A stretch of 52,067 bases of DNA, from assembly GCA_947489605.1 (NCBI GenBank), contig CANLEG010000002.1:1-52067 (forward strand), in the 5' to 3' direction. Of this stretch, positions 8,807 through 16,652 are shown one piece after another. The notes under the pieces were generated by a model. The model did not search any database, was not told where the DNA came from, and saw only the letters and a list, made by a program, of their open reading frames with translations. Positions within the stretch are counted from its first letter, which is position 1. The number at the start of each line of letters is the position of its first letter. This stretch comes from Actinomycetota bacterium (GTDB taxonomy: Bacteria > Actinomycetota > Actinomycetes > Nanopelagicales > Nanopelagicaceae). Position numbers and translations under genes: made by a program.

Positions 8807-9987
8807 AAAAACAGATGAAGAGTCACGGCAAGGTATATGCAAATTTTCTTTCGAAGCCGACTGCTTCTTATCTGCTAATTCTTGGGAGCACCGGAGCCTT
8901 AGCAGGCTTGGGTCTATTGATGGTCTTATCTGCATCATCTGTAACTTCGCTCTCGGAGAGTGGAAATACCTTCGCAATCTTTTTGAAGCAACTTCTTTTT
9001 CTAGTTTTTGGAATATTCATCTCCTACGTGACTATGAAAATGAAGCTTTCCCATTGGGAGAGCCTGGCTCGTACTGCACTTCCTATTGGCGTTGTAGCTT
9101 TAATTTTGCCAATAATTTTCGGACAGAATATAAATGGAAATCGAAATTGGATACCAATCGGACCTTTCACTCTGCAACCAAGTGAATTTGCCAAACTTGC
9201 ATTAATTCTCTACTGCGCGCTGCAATTACGCAAGCATTTAGAGCGTAAGGCAAAGGGCCTGCAATCTAATGCAGTAGGAATGGTTTCGATAGGCACAGTA
9301 GGTTTCTTGATTTTAATTTTACTTGGACGAGATTTGGGAACAGCAATAATCGTGGCCGGAATAGTTTTCGGAATGTTGTTTATCTCGGGAATAGATTTGA
9401 AAGTACTGCTTTCGATCTCAGCAATTTTCAGCGTCGGCGGGCTCGCCTTAGCTGTAACTAATCCCGCTCGACTACGTAGATTTACTGCGGTCCTAGATCC
9501 ATTCGCCCCTGAGGTTTACAAGTTAGCAGGCTGGCAACCAGCACATAGCCTTATGAGTTTGGCTAGTGGGGGACTCTTTGGAGTTGGAATTGGTGCGAGT
9601 AAACAGAAGTGGGCAAATCTTGCGGAAGCTCATACGGATTTTATTTTTTCAGTAATTGGCGAAGAGCTTGGACTTCTTGGAACTTTAACTGTTGTAATTC
9701 TCTTCGCATTATTGATTTATGCAATCTTTCGCGTTGCGATAACTACCAAAGATCTATTCCAAAAATATGTCGTGACTGGTATCGGTTGCTGGATAATCCT
9801 TCAAGTTCTAGTCAATCTAATGACGGTCGTTGGGATTATTCCGGTTATTGGCGTAACGCTTCCATTCATTTCTTATGGCGGTTCTTCATTGGTAGCCAAT
9901 TGTTTAGCAATATCTTTTGTTCTAAATGTCGCAAGCCGCGAACCAGATTTCAAGGCAGCCCGTGCAGCACGTAGGGCGGCAAAGTAA
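8803..9987 (+). CDS. ftsW: SEDS-family septal peptidoglycan glycosyltransferase FtsW
   Basis: FtsW polymerises lipid II at the septum in complex with FtsI. The 394-residue protein has about ten membrane segments, an NGNRNWIPIGPFTLQPSEFAK loop, the GRDLGTAII motif and a C-terminal PFISYGGSSL motif, all typical of SEDS proteins. It begins with TTG at 8803 inside the murD stop (TTGA). An in-frame ATG at 8815 would remove only four residues. It ends in a TAATG junction with murG. FtsW rather than RodA is inferred from the division-cluster position. Confidence 0.95.
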   Translation: MKKQMKSHGKVYANFLSKPTASYLLILGSTGALAGLGLLMVLSASSVTSLSESGNTFAIFLKQLLFLVFGIFISYVTMKMKLSHWESLARTALPIGVVALILPIIFGQNINGNRNWIPIGPFTLQPSEFAKLALILYCALQLRKHLERKAKGLQSNAVGMVSIGTVGFLILILLGRDLGTAIIVAGIVFGMLFISGIDLKVLLSISAIFSVGGLALAVTNPARLRRFTAVLDPFAPEVYKLAGWQPAHSLMSLASGGLFGVGIGASKQKWANLAEAHTDFIFSVIGEELGLLGTLTVVILFALLIYAIFRVAITTKDLFQKYVVTGIGCWIILQVLVNLMTVVGIIPVIGVTLPFISYGGSSLVANCLAISFVLNVASREPDFKAARAARRAAK

Positions 9988-11084
9988 TGTATCGAGTGTT
10001 ATTAGTTGGTGGAGGAACTGCAGGCCATGTTGAACCCGCGCTTTCCGTCGCTAACTGGCTATTAGCCAATAGCGAAGATGTCACTTGTGAGTTTGTTGGC
10101 ACTAAAAGCGGGATAGAGATGGATTTAGTTCCTGCAGCTGGATTGAAACTACATTTAATTCTAAAGGCGCCAATTCCTCGCAGCTTTAGTTTGAGTTCAC
10201 TTCTCTGGCCATTTACTTTTATCACTGCAGTGTTACAAGCTAGACGCATAGTTTCTAGCGCAGATTTGGTAATTGGTTTCGGGGGATATGTAAGCGCACC
10301 TTGTTACCTAGCAGCACGATTTAGTGGCGTTCCACTTCTCATTCATGAAGCAAATGCAATTCCAGGTTGGGCGAATAGATTGGGCGCAAAGTTTTCAGAT
10401 GAAGTGTTGACTGCCTTCTCAAGTACTTCGAAATTGAATCCAAACTGGAGCTCAGCGAAGATGGTAGGAATGCCAATTCGTGACGAAATTTTTGCAATCT
10501 CTAACTTGAGTAAATCAGATCGTTCTGCCAAATGGGATGCGACCTATCGGGAACTTGGCCTTGATCGCAGCAAGCGAACCATTTTGTTTTTCGGCGGTTC
10601 CCAAGGCGCTAAATCTATGAATGCTGCTTTGGCAGAAGCCCTACCTGAACTTTTGAAGCGTGACTTCAATGTGATTCATAGTCTTGGTAAAGGCAATCAA
10701 TTACCGAATTCGTTGTCGGGTTATGCGCCACTGGCCTATATATCTAACATGTCAGATATGTATGTTGCTAGCGATTTGGTTATAGCAAGAGGCGGCGCGG
10801 TAACTTGCGCAGAATTAGATGCCGCAAACTCGTATGCCTTAATCGTTCCGTTACCTATTGGAAATGGGGAACAGGTTGCTAATGCTGCAGATTTAATTGA
10901 GAAAGGTGCGGCAAGAATCTGTCTGAACTCAGAGTTCACAGCCGACTGGTTAATTTCAAATATTGATTCACTCGCCCTAGCGGCCGACCAATGGAACCTA
11001 AAGCGTAGCCAAACAAGTAGCGTTCCCGCTGCTGAGGTAATCGGGAAGATGATCCTAAAACAATTGTCTAGAATTAAAAGATGA
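9987..11084 (+). CDS. murG: UDP-GlcNAc:lipid I N-acetylglucosaminyltransferase
   Basis: MurG is the peripheral membrane GT-B glycosyltransferase that turns lipid I into lipid II. The N-terminal GGGTAGHVEPAL motif (residues 7-18) binds the lipid substrate side, and FFGGSQGAKSMN with ARGGAVTCAEL form the UDP-GlcNAc binding region. Length 365 is normal. The acceptor-side variant HVEPAL replaces the more usual HIxPAL. It starts in the ftsW stop (TAATG) and overlaps murC by four bases. Confidence 0.96.
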   Translation: MYRVLLVGGGTAGHVEPALSVANWLLANSEDVTCEFVGTKSGIEMDLVPAAGLKLHLILKAPIPRSFSLSSLLWPFTFITAVLQARRIVSSADLVIGFGGYVSAPCYLAARFSGVPLLIHEANAIPGWANRLGAKFSDEVLTAFSSTSKLNPNWSSAKMVGMPIRDEIFAISNLSKSDRSAKWDATYRELGLDRSKRTILFFGGSQGAKSMNAALAEALPELLKRDFNVIHSLGKGNQLPNSLSGYAPLAYISNMSDMYVASDLVIARGGAVTCAELDAANSYALIVPLPIGNGEQVANAADLIEKGAARICLNSEFTADWLISNIDSLALAADQWNLKRSQTSSVPAAEVIGKMILKQLSRIKR

Positions 11085-12469
11085 AGCTCTCTGATTTAGC
11101 GGATAAGCAGATCCACTTTATTGGTCTTGGTGGAGCAGGAATGAGCGGCATTGCAAGAATTATGCTGGCTAGAGGAATTAGTGTTTCTGGTTCAGATGCA
11201 AAAGATTCAGCAGTTTTGTCAGGTCTAAAAACTTTGGGTGCGGATGTCTTTATTGGACATCAAGCCAGCAATTTAGGAGCTGCCGATGTGCTGGTTGTTT
11301 CAAGCGCAATAGATCAATCTAATCCTGAATTAGCTGCAGCAAAAACTAAAGGCTTAACAATTCTTTCGCGTGCACAAGCGCTAGCTCTACTCATGTCTGA
11401 ATCTAAATCGGTAGCAGTCGCGGGCACTCACGGCAAAACAACTACAACTTCAATGTTAACGGTCGCCTTGCAACAAGCTGGCTTAGACCCGTCGTTTGCC
11501 ATTGGCGGAATGATTAACCGAGGCGGAACAAATGCGCATTTAGGTTCTGGTGAAATTTTCGTGGCAGAAGCCGATGAATCAGATGGTTCATTTTTAGCAT
11601 ATAAACCTTTTGGTGCAATCATCACAAATATCGAACTGGATCATGTTGATCACTTCCCAGATATCGAGGCGGTCAATCAGGTATTTCTTGAGTTTGTTTC
11701 ATCAATCCAGCCCGGTGGGTTCCTAGTTGCAGGTATTGATAGCCCAGGCGTAATTAATTTGCTTGCAAGAATCACTCGAACTGATATTGAAATAATTACA
11801 TATGGCCAGAGTGCAGACTACGCAATTTCACATGTCTCGTTACAGCCAACACAAACTCATGCGCGCATTACAAAATTAGGGAAAGTTTTGGGCGAACTTT
11901 CATTGTCCATTCCTGGCAGCCACAATATTGAGAATGCCACAGCAGCCTTGGCTACCGCACTCAAATTGGGTGCTCCAGCAGCCGAACTTTTAGTGGGGTT
12001 GGCCCATTTCAGTGGGGCAAAGCGTAGGTTCGAAAATCGAGGAATTTCCAATGGCATAACAGTCATCGATGACTACGGCCATCATCCAACTGAGGTAAAA
12101 GTAACTTTGGAAACTGCCAAAAGATTTGCAGGAACTGGCAAGGTAATAGCAATTTTTCAACCGCACAGATACTCAAGAACGGCAATGTTTGTCTCAGAAT
12201 TTGCAGAAGTTTTGGCAATTGCAGATCAGGTATTTTTGTTGGAAGTTTATGCTGCAAGTGAGCCAGCTATTCCAGGAGTTTCATCGATTTTGATTGCAAA
12301 TAAAATGTCTGCAAGCCAAGTGACCTTCGAACCATCAATGATTGAAGTAGTTAGCGCTGCTGTGGCGGCCGCGCAACCGGGAGATCTAATTATTACTTTG
12401 GGCGCTGGCGATGTTAATTTACTCGTGCCTCTTATTTTGCAGACGCTAGAAGATAAAATTGCGAATTAG
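11081..12469 (+). CDS. murC: UDP-N-acetylmuramate--L-alanine ligase
   Basis: MurC adds the first amino acid, L-alanine, to UDP-MurNAc. The UDP-binding loop HFIGLGGAGMSGIA at residues 12-25, the P-loop GTHGKTTT from residue 115, and the DDYGHHPTEV motif are all present. Length 462 is normal. It overlaps murG by four bases and the TTG start of ftsQ by eleven. murB, which often lies next to murC in other phyla, is not in this window; actinobacteria usually have it elsewhere. Confidence 0.96.
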   Translation: MKLSDLADKQIHFIGLGGAGMSGIARIMLARGISVSGSDAKDSAVLSGLKTLGADVFIGHQASNLGAADVLVVSSAIDQSNPELAAAKTKGLTILSRAQALALLMSESKSVAVAGTHGKTTTTSMLTVALQQAGLDPSFAIGGMINRGGTNAHLGSGEIFVAEADESDGSFLAYKPFGAIITNIELDHVDHFPDIEAVNQVFLEFVSSIQPGGFLVAGIDSPGVINLLARITRTDIEIITYGQSADYAISHVSLQPTQTHARITKLGKVLGELSLSIPGSHNIENATAALATALKLGAPAAELLVGLAHFSGAKRRFENRGISNGITVIDDYGHHPTEVKVTLETAKRFAGTGKVIAIFQPHRYSRTAMFVSEFAEVLAIADQVFLLEVYAASEPAIPGVSSILIANKMSASQVTFEPSMIEVVSAAVAAAQPGDLIITLGAGDVNLLVPLILQTLEDKIAN

Positions 12470-13184
12470 ATTCAATCGTTTACTTAGCTCGTTGCTTGTA
12501 ATACTAATTCTTAGTGGCTTAATTTACGGTTTAGGTTGGTCGACGCTGATTGCAGTGGATGCGATTGAAATCAAGGGAACAAATCAGCAAAAACTTATCT
12601 CAACCCAACTTGTATCAGGAGATTCGAATTTGGTCATCAACCAACCACTTGCCAGAATCAATCCTAGAAGTGAAGAGAATCTAATTGAGGATCTTGTTTG
12701 GATTAAATCCGCAAAGGTCACAAGAAATTGGTGGAGTGGAAAAGTTACAGTTCAAATTGAGCCGAGAATTCCGGTGGCCGTCTTCACAAAGAACGGTCAA
12801 GAAACGAGCACCCCTATCTATTTGGCAAGTGATGGTAAAGAGTTTTCAAGTCCACAAAGTTTCACCAAATTGGCCAAAATCTCTCTGGCTGGAAGAAGCT
12901 CTGATTCACAAGAGTCTCGACAATTAATCGCTACTTTTGTGGCAAATCTTCCGGCCGATCTACTGGCCACTTTGACTAGTTTGGAGATTACGACCGACGG
13001 GACAATCACAATGTCCACAAATTTGCGGAAGCCGGAGCTCAGAATTAATTGGGGGAGTGCTAATACGCCAGCCGATATAACCGTTAAAGCCAATGTTTTA
13101 AAGGGTCTTTTGCGCCTTCCCGAGAATAAGAAAATTACGCAGGTTGATTTAACGATTGCTAATTCGCCAATCGTGAAGCAATAG
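12459..13184 (+). CDS. ftsQ: FtsQ/DivIB division protein
   Basis: This is a 241-residue bitopic protein with a short basic tail, a membrane segment at about residues 8-28, a POTRA-like domain opening with AVDAIEIKGTNQQ, and a beta-domain carrying the SAKVTRNWWSGKVTVQIEPRIPVAVF stretch in which the RxWPxxxxVxVxER-like pattern of FtsQ can be recognised. FtsQ with FtsL and FtsB recruits and regulates FtsW-FtsI. The start is TTG at 12459, inside murC. A hairpin and T-run follow the stop, so the long cell-wall transcript may partly end here. Confidence 0.87.
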   Translation: MRIRFNRLLSSLLVILILSGLIYGLGWSTLIAVDAIEIKGTNQQKLISTQLVSGDSNLVINQPLARINPRSEENLIEDLVWIKSAKVTRNWWSGKVTVQIEPRIPVAVFTKNGQETSTPIYLASDGKEFSSPQSFTKLAKISLAGRSSDSQESRQLIATFVANLPADLLATLTSLEITTDGTITMSTNLRKPELRINWGSANTPADITVKANVLKGLLRLPENKKITQVDLTIANSPIVKQ

Positions 13185-13192
13185 TGAATCAA

Positions 13193-13220
13193 TATCGAAC
13201 TAGCATTTCGATAGATTTTT
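13193..13220 (+). terminator. Weak hairpin plus T-run after ftsQ
   Basis: TATCGAA (13193-13199) pairs with TTCGATA (13207-13213) around a 7-nt loop and is followed by GATTTTT. The stem is AT-rich, so termination would be partial at best. It lies just after ftsQ and before the ftsZ promoter, where a drop in read-through would separate cell-wall enzymes from ftsZ. Confidence 0.35.
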
Positions 13221-13256
13221 AATAATTAATTAAAAGTTTTTACTTCGTGTCGGTCG

Positions 13257-13285
13257 TTGATTGAGAGTGTGAACACGCATAGTTT
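13257..13285 (+). promoter_or_regulatory. Candidate ftsZ promoter
   Basis: TTGATT (13257-13262) is separated by 17 bases from TAGTTT (13280-13285), which would start transcription near 13292 and give a leader of about 57 bases. The leader contains a perfect 7-bp hairpin, AAATCTC (13308-13314) with GAGATTT (13320-13326), close to the ftsZ Shine-Dalgarno GAAAGAGG. The call is from consensus only. Confidence 0.45.
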
Positions 13286-13348
13286 TACCACTTAGTGAGT
13301 ATCACATAAATCTCAAGTAGAGATTTAGGGTTTAGAAAGAGGCAGATT

Positions 13349-14497
13349 GTGGCTACACCACAGAACTATTTAGCAGTCATCAAAGTTGTTGGAGTTGGTG
13401 GCGGCGGTGTTAATGCAATCAATCGAATGATTGAAGCCGGTCTAAAAGGTGTTGAGTTCATTGCAATCAATACTGATTCGCAACAATTAATAATGAGTGA
13501 TGCACATGTGAAATTAGATATTGGAAGAAAGTTAACACGTGGTCTTGGTGCAGGTGCAGCTCCAGAAATTGGAAGACAAGCAGCACTCGATCACACTGAA
13601 GAAATTGAAGAGATGCTTCGCGGTGCAGATATGGTTTTCGTAACTGCTGGTGAAGGTGGTGGCACTGGAACTGGTGGCGCACCAATAGTTGCAAAGATTG
13701 CAAAAGATTTAGGAGCGCTAACGGTTGGTGTTGTAACAAAACCATTTACCTTCGAAGGTAAGCGACGCACTGCACAAGCCGATGAAGGTATTGAACTTTT
13801 GCGTGATGAAGTTGACACTTTAATTGTTATTCCAAACGATCGTCTCCTTGCAATATCTGATCGTTCAATTAGTCAGTTAGAAGCATTTAGAAGTGCAGAC
13901 CAAGTTCTTCTCTCTGGCGTACAAGGAATCACAGATTTGATTACAACTCCAGGACTCATCAACTTGGACTTCGCAGATGTAAAGAGTGTTATGTCTGGTG
14001 CCGGATCAGCACTTATGGGTATTGGCTCTGCTCGAGGCGAAGCTCGCGCAACACGTGCAGCGGAACTCGCAATTTCTAGCCCGTTACTTGAAGCATCAAT
14101 AGATGGTGCACATGGCGTATTGCTTTCTATTGCAGGCGGTTCAGATATTGGCCTATTTGAATTGAGCGAAGCCGCTGAATTGGTTGCTCAGTCAGCACAC
14201 CCAGATGCGAACATTATTTTTGGAACAGTAATCGACGATGCACTAGGCGATGAAGTTCGCGTTACGGTAATCGCTGCAGGGTTTGATGGCGGAGCACCAA
14301 AGCGAGTTTCAGTTCCTAGCATTAATGCGGCAACTCTCTCAGGAAATGCTGACCCGATTGCATCTAACGATCCATTAGCAGTGGCGCTAGATGTGCCAAC
14401 TGTTTCAATATCAACCGGCAACAATCCGCGAAAGCGAATCACTTTCGAAGACTTGGTATCCGAAGACGATATCGATATTCCAGATTTCATGAAGTAA
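13349..14497 (+). CDS. ftsZ: Cell division GTPase FtsZ
   Basis: FtsZ is the tubulin-like GTPase that forms the Z-ring. The 382-residue protein shows the nucleotide-binding [18 protein letters not shown] segment, the signature [12 protein letters not shown] near residue 101, and the T7-loop region [12 protein letters not shown] short variable linker leads to the C-terminal peptide DIDIPDFMK, which in actinobacteria docks SepF; sepF is three genes downstream. It starts with GTG at 13349 after a good Shine-Dalgarno (GAAAGAGG) and appears to have its own promoter. Confidence 0.98.
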   Translation: MATPQNYLAVIKVVGVGGGGVNAINRMIEAGLKGVEFIAINTDSQQLIMSDAHVKLDIGRKLTRGLGAGAAPEIGRQAALDHTEEIEEMLRGADMVFVTAGEGGGTGTGGAPIVAKIAKDLGALTVGVVTKPFTFEGKRRTAQADEGIELLRDEVDTLIVIPNDRLLAISDRSISQLEAFRSADQVLLSGVQGITDLITTPGLINLDFADVKSVMSGAGSALMGIGSARGEARATRAAELAISSPLLEASIDGAHGVLLSIAGGSDIGLFELSEAAELVAQSAHPDANIIFGTVIDDALGDEVRVTVIAAGFDGGAPKRVSVPSINAATLSGNADPIASNDPLAVALDVPTVSISTGNNPRKRITFEDLVSEDDIDIPDFMK

Positions 14498-14522
14498 CTT
14501 CGCAGATCAACGGAGAGCAGTA

Positions 14523-15188
14523 ATGGCGCAAATATTGTTTTCTGCGCGCCATGGCGGGGTATCTCAAGGAGAATTCGGTTCCCTTAATTTTGGGGACCAT
14601 GTAGGAGATACCGCACTCGCAGTCGAAAATAATCGTAAAATTCTAAAGAAGTTGCTCAGTCAGATATCACCGATTTTTATGAATCAAGTTCATGGCAATG
14701 AAGTTATCGAAGTTGATTCGAATTCGAATTCGCCAGTTACGGCCGATGCGTTAATCACTCGTCAGGCGGGTTTGCCGTTGGCAGTTCTATGCGCCGATTG
14801 CCTACCAATTTTAATTAAAGGTTCAAAAATAGTAGGTGCCATTCACGCTGGGCGCAGAGGCATACTGAACGGAATCATTGCCGAAACTATTTCTAGAATG
14901 CGAGCACTAGGTGGCGATAACTTAGTAGCAACTATTGGACCTGCTATTTGCAGCAGGTGCTATGAAGTTGATCTTCCAATGTACTTAGATGCGATATCCC
15001 ACAACGCAGAGCTAGCAACTAATACCGAGACACATTGCTTGGATCTGAAGCGAGCTGCGCGGTCACAATTGTCTGTTCAAGGTGTTGAAGTTTCCGATAT
15101 AGAAATCTGCACTGCGCATGACTCAAATTTCTTCTCCTATCGTCGTGATGGGATTACCGGGCGAAATGTTGGGGTAATTGTTTTATGA
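14523..15188 (+). CDS. pgeF: PgeF/YfiH family (multicopper polyphenol oxidoreductase fold) protein
   Basis: This 221-residue protein is of the YfiH/PgeF (DUF152, Cu-oxidase_4) family. Visible motifs include NQVHGNEV, ADCLPI (Cys-containing metal/active site), AIHAGRRGIL and ICSRCYEVD. In E. coli the family removes mis-inserted serine from peptidoglycan precursors, and other members act on purine nucleosides. The location right after ftsZ, typical of actinobacteria, favours a cell-wall editing role, but substrate cannot be read from sequence. ATG at 14523 follows GGAGAG; the stop overlaps yggS (ATGA). Confidence 0.88.
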   Translation: MAQILFSARHGGVSQGEFGSLNFGDHVGDTALAVENNRKILKKLLSQISPIFMNQVHGNEVIEVDSNSNSPVTADALITRQAGLPLAVLCADCLPILIKGSKIVGAIHAGRRGILNGIIAETISRMRALGGDNLVATIGPAICSRCYEVDLPMYLDAISHNAELATNTETHCLDLKRAARSQLSVQGVEVSDIEICTAHDSNFFSYRRDGITGRNVGVIVL

Positions 15189-15853
15189 GTAGTCGAGACG
15201 CAGAAATTTCCGCGAATTTACAAGCGATAACTGCCCGAATAGTTAGCGCTGCCGAAAGTGCCGGTAGAAGCCCAGAAGAAATAACGCTAATTGCCGTTAC
15301 AAAAACCTTCCCTGTTACTGATGTAAAGATTCTGTATGAACTTGGAGTACGTGATTTTGGAGAGAATCGGGACCAAGAAGGTTCGGTGAAGTTTTCAGAA
15401 TTACCAGGGGATTGCAATTGGCATTTCCAAGGTCAAATTCAGAGCAACAAACTTAAATCAATCGCTGCTTGGGCAGATGTAATACATTCGATTGACGATA
15501 TTTCGCACGCCAAGAAATTGAGCTCGCTGGTGGCAAGTAAAGAAATTTTTGTTCAAGTTTCATTAGATAACTTGCCTGGCCGCGGGGGAGTAAATCCAGA
15601 GCAACTTCATGATTTTTTGGGTGAAGTAACAGCTCTAGCAAATTTGAATGTTCGAGGTTTAATGGCTGTTGCCCCCTTGGACGAACCACCTTTGGAAGCA
15701 TTCAAACGATTAAAAACGCTCTCAGAAACGGTAATAAAAACCCACCCAAATACCTGGGAAATCTCGGCCGGGATGAGCAATGATTTCGAAGCAGCCATAT
15801 CCCAAGGCGCGACACATATCCGCATAGGTAGCCAAATACTCGGAGTTCGCTAG
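15185..15853 (+). CDS. YggS/PLPBP family pyridoxal phosphate-binding protein
   Basis: This is a 222-residue PLP homeostasis protein of the YggS/PROSC family, a single TIM-barrel domain resembling alanine racemase fold III. The PLP lysine lies in LIAVTKTFP near residue 39; GENRDQEG, WHFQGQIQSNK and the C-terminal RIGSQILG, all family hallmarks, are present. Known members buffer PLP rather than catalyse a reaction. It starts inside the pgeF stop. The next gene, sepF, begins 22 bases later behind its own predicted -10 box. Confidence 0.93.
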   Translation: MSSRDAEISANLQAITARIVSAAESAGRSPEEITLIAVTKTFPVTDVKILYELGVRDFGENRDQEGSVKFSELPGDCNWHFQGQIQSNKLKSIAAWADVIHSIDDISHAKKLSSLVASKEIFVQVSLDNLPGRGGVNPEQLHDFLGEVTALANLNVRGLMAVAPLDEPPLEAFKRLKTLSETVIKTHPNTWEISAGMSNDFEAAISQGATHIRIGSQILGVR

Positions 15854-15862
15854 TCCATAAAT

Positions 15863-15868
15863 TACGCT
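15863..15868 (+). promoter_or_regulatory. Candidate -10 element for leaderless sepF
   Basis: TACGCT at 15863-15868 lies 12 to 7 bases before the sepF ATG at 15875. No Shine-Dalgarno is present in the intervening TAACCC, so a transcript starting at or next to the ATG is predicted. Confidence 0.4.
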
Positions 15869-15874
15869 TAACCC

Positions 15875-16348
15875 ATGACTAATGCATTTAGAAAAGCAGC
15901 GAACTTTCTTGGACTTGTAGATGACGAAGAAAACGGTCTATCTACTCCAATAGTGGCGCAAACAGAATCTCGTTTCAGTCGTCCACTTCGATCTGCACCA
16001 GCTGCAGTTGCGCAGGCACCTTCATATTTACAAAGTGCGCCAACTCTTTCTGCTAACGCGAATGTGGTTGTTGATCACATAGTTACTCTGCACCCACGTA
16101 TGTATAGCGATGTTCGTGGAATTGGTGAGCACTATCGTTTAGGACAACCAGTAATTATGAATTTGAGTGATATGGAAGAATCAGAACGCAAGCGGATGAT
16201 TGACTTTGCTTCAGGATTAGTCTTTGGACATTACGGAAGTATTGAAAGAGTTACTTCTAAAGTTTTTCTGCTAACGCCACCAAATGTGAAAGTTAGCAAC
16301 GAAGACAAAACAGCAGCTGCACAAGCAAGCTTCTTTAACCAGAGCTGA
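15875..16348 (+). CDS. sepF: SepF, Z-ring membrane anchor
   Basis: SepF links FtsZ to the membrane in actinobacteria, which lack FtsA. The 157-residue protein has an N-terminal amphipathic segment (TNAFRKAANFLGL), a low-complexity linker, and the conserved C-terminal domain with HPRMYSDVRGIGEHYRLGQPVIMNLSDM and the RMIDFASGLVFGHYGSIERV helix-strand. The start at 15875 gives the expected membrane-binding N-terminus. There is no Shine-Dalgarno; a TANNNT element sits 12 bases upstream. Confidence 0.95.
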   Translation: MTNAFRKAANFLGLVDDEENGLSTPIVAQTESRFSRPLRSAPAAVAQAPSYLQSAPTLSANANVVVDHIVTLHPRMYSDVRGIGEHYRLGQPVIMNLSDMEESERKRMIDFASGLVFGHYGSIERVTSKVFLLTPPNVKVSNEDKTAAAQASFFNQS

Positions 16349-16355
16349 TATTTAA

Positions 16356-16652
16356 TTGGGTCTTTTATTTCGTTTGCTGGATACTGCTCTAAATATTTTT
16401 ATTCTTGCTCTTGTTGGCCGTCTAATTTTAGATTACGTCAGAATCTTCCGTCCCTCGTGGCGCCCCAAAGGCATTGTGTTAGCTCTAGCAGAGTTTATTT
16501 TTGCGATAACTGATCCAATAGTTAATTTTGTTCGACGATTCGTACCACCACTTCGCTTAGGCCCAGTGGCATTGGATCTATCCTTCATTGTGATTTTCTT
16601 CGGCGCTCAACTTCTTTCGGGCCTTCTCTCAACTGTCGCTGCCAGTCTTTAA
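16356..16652 (+). CDS. YggT family membrane protein
   Basis: This is a 98-residue protein with two hydrophobic segments (about residues 5-25 and 75-96) flanking a basic amphipathic loop with PIVNFVRRFVPPLRLGP, the YggT signature. YggT proteins sit beside sepF in actinobacteria, firmicutes and cyanobacteria and are implicated in division or chromosome distribution. TTG at 16356 is the best start, though the Shine-Dalgarno is weak. The stop codon is shared through the palindrome TTAA with the convergent ileS. Confidence 0.88.
   Translation: MGLLFRLLDTALNIFILALVGRLILDYVRIFRPSWRPKGIVLALAEFIFAITDPIVNFVRRFVPPLRLGPVALDLSFIVIFFGAQLLSGLLSTVAASL

Noticed and set aside
8664-9185. 173-codon ORF over the murD-ftsW junction
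   Set aside because: It is in another frame of two clearly real genes and has no recognisable domain.
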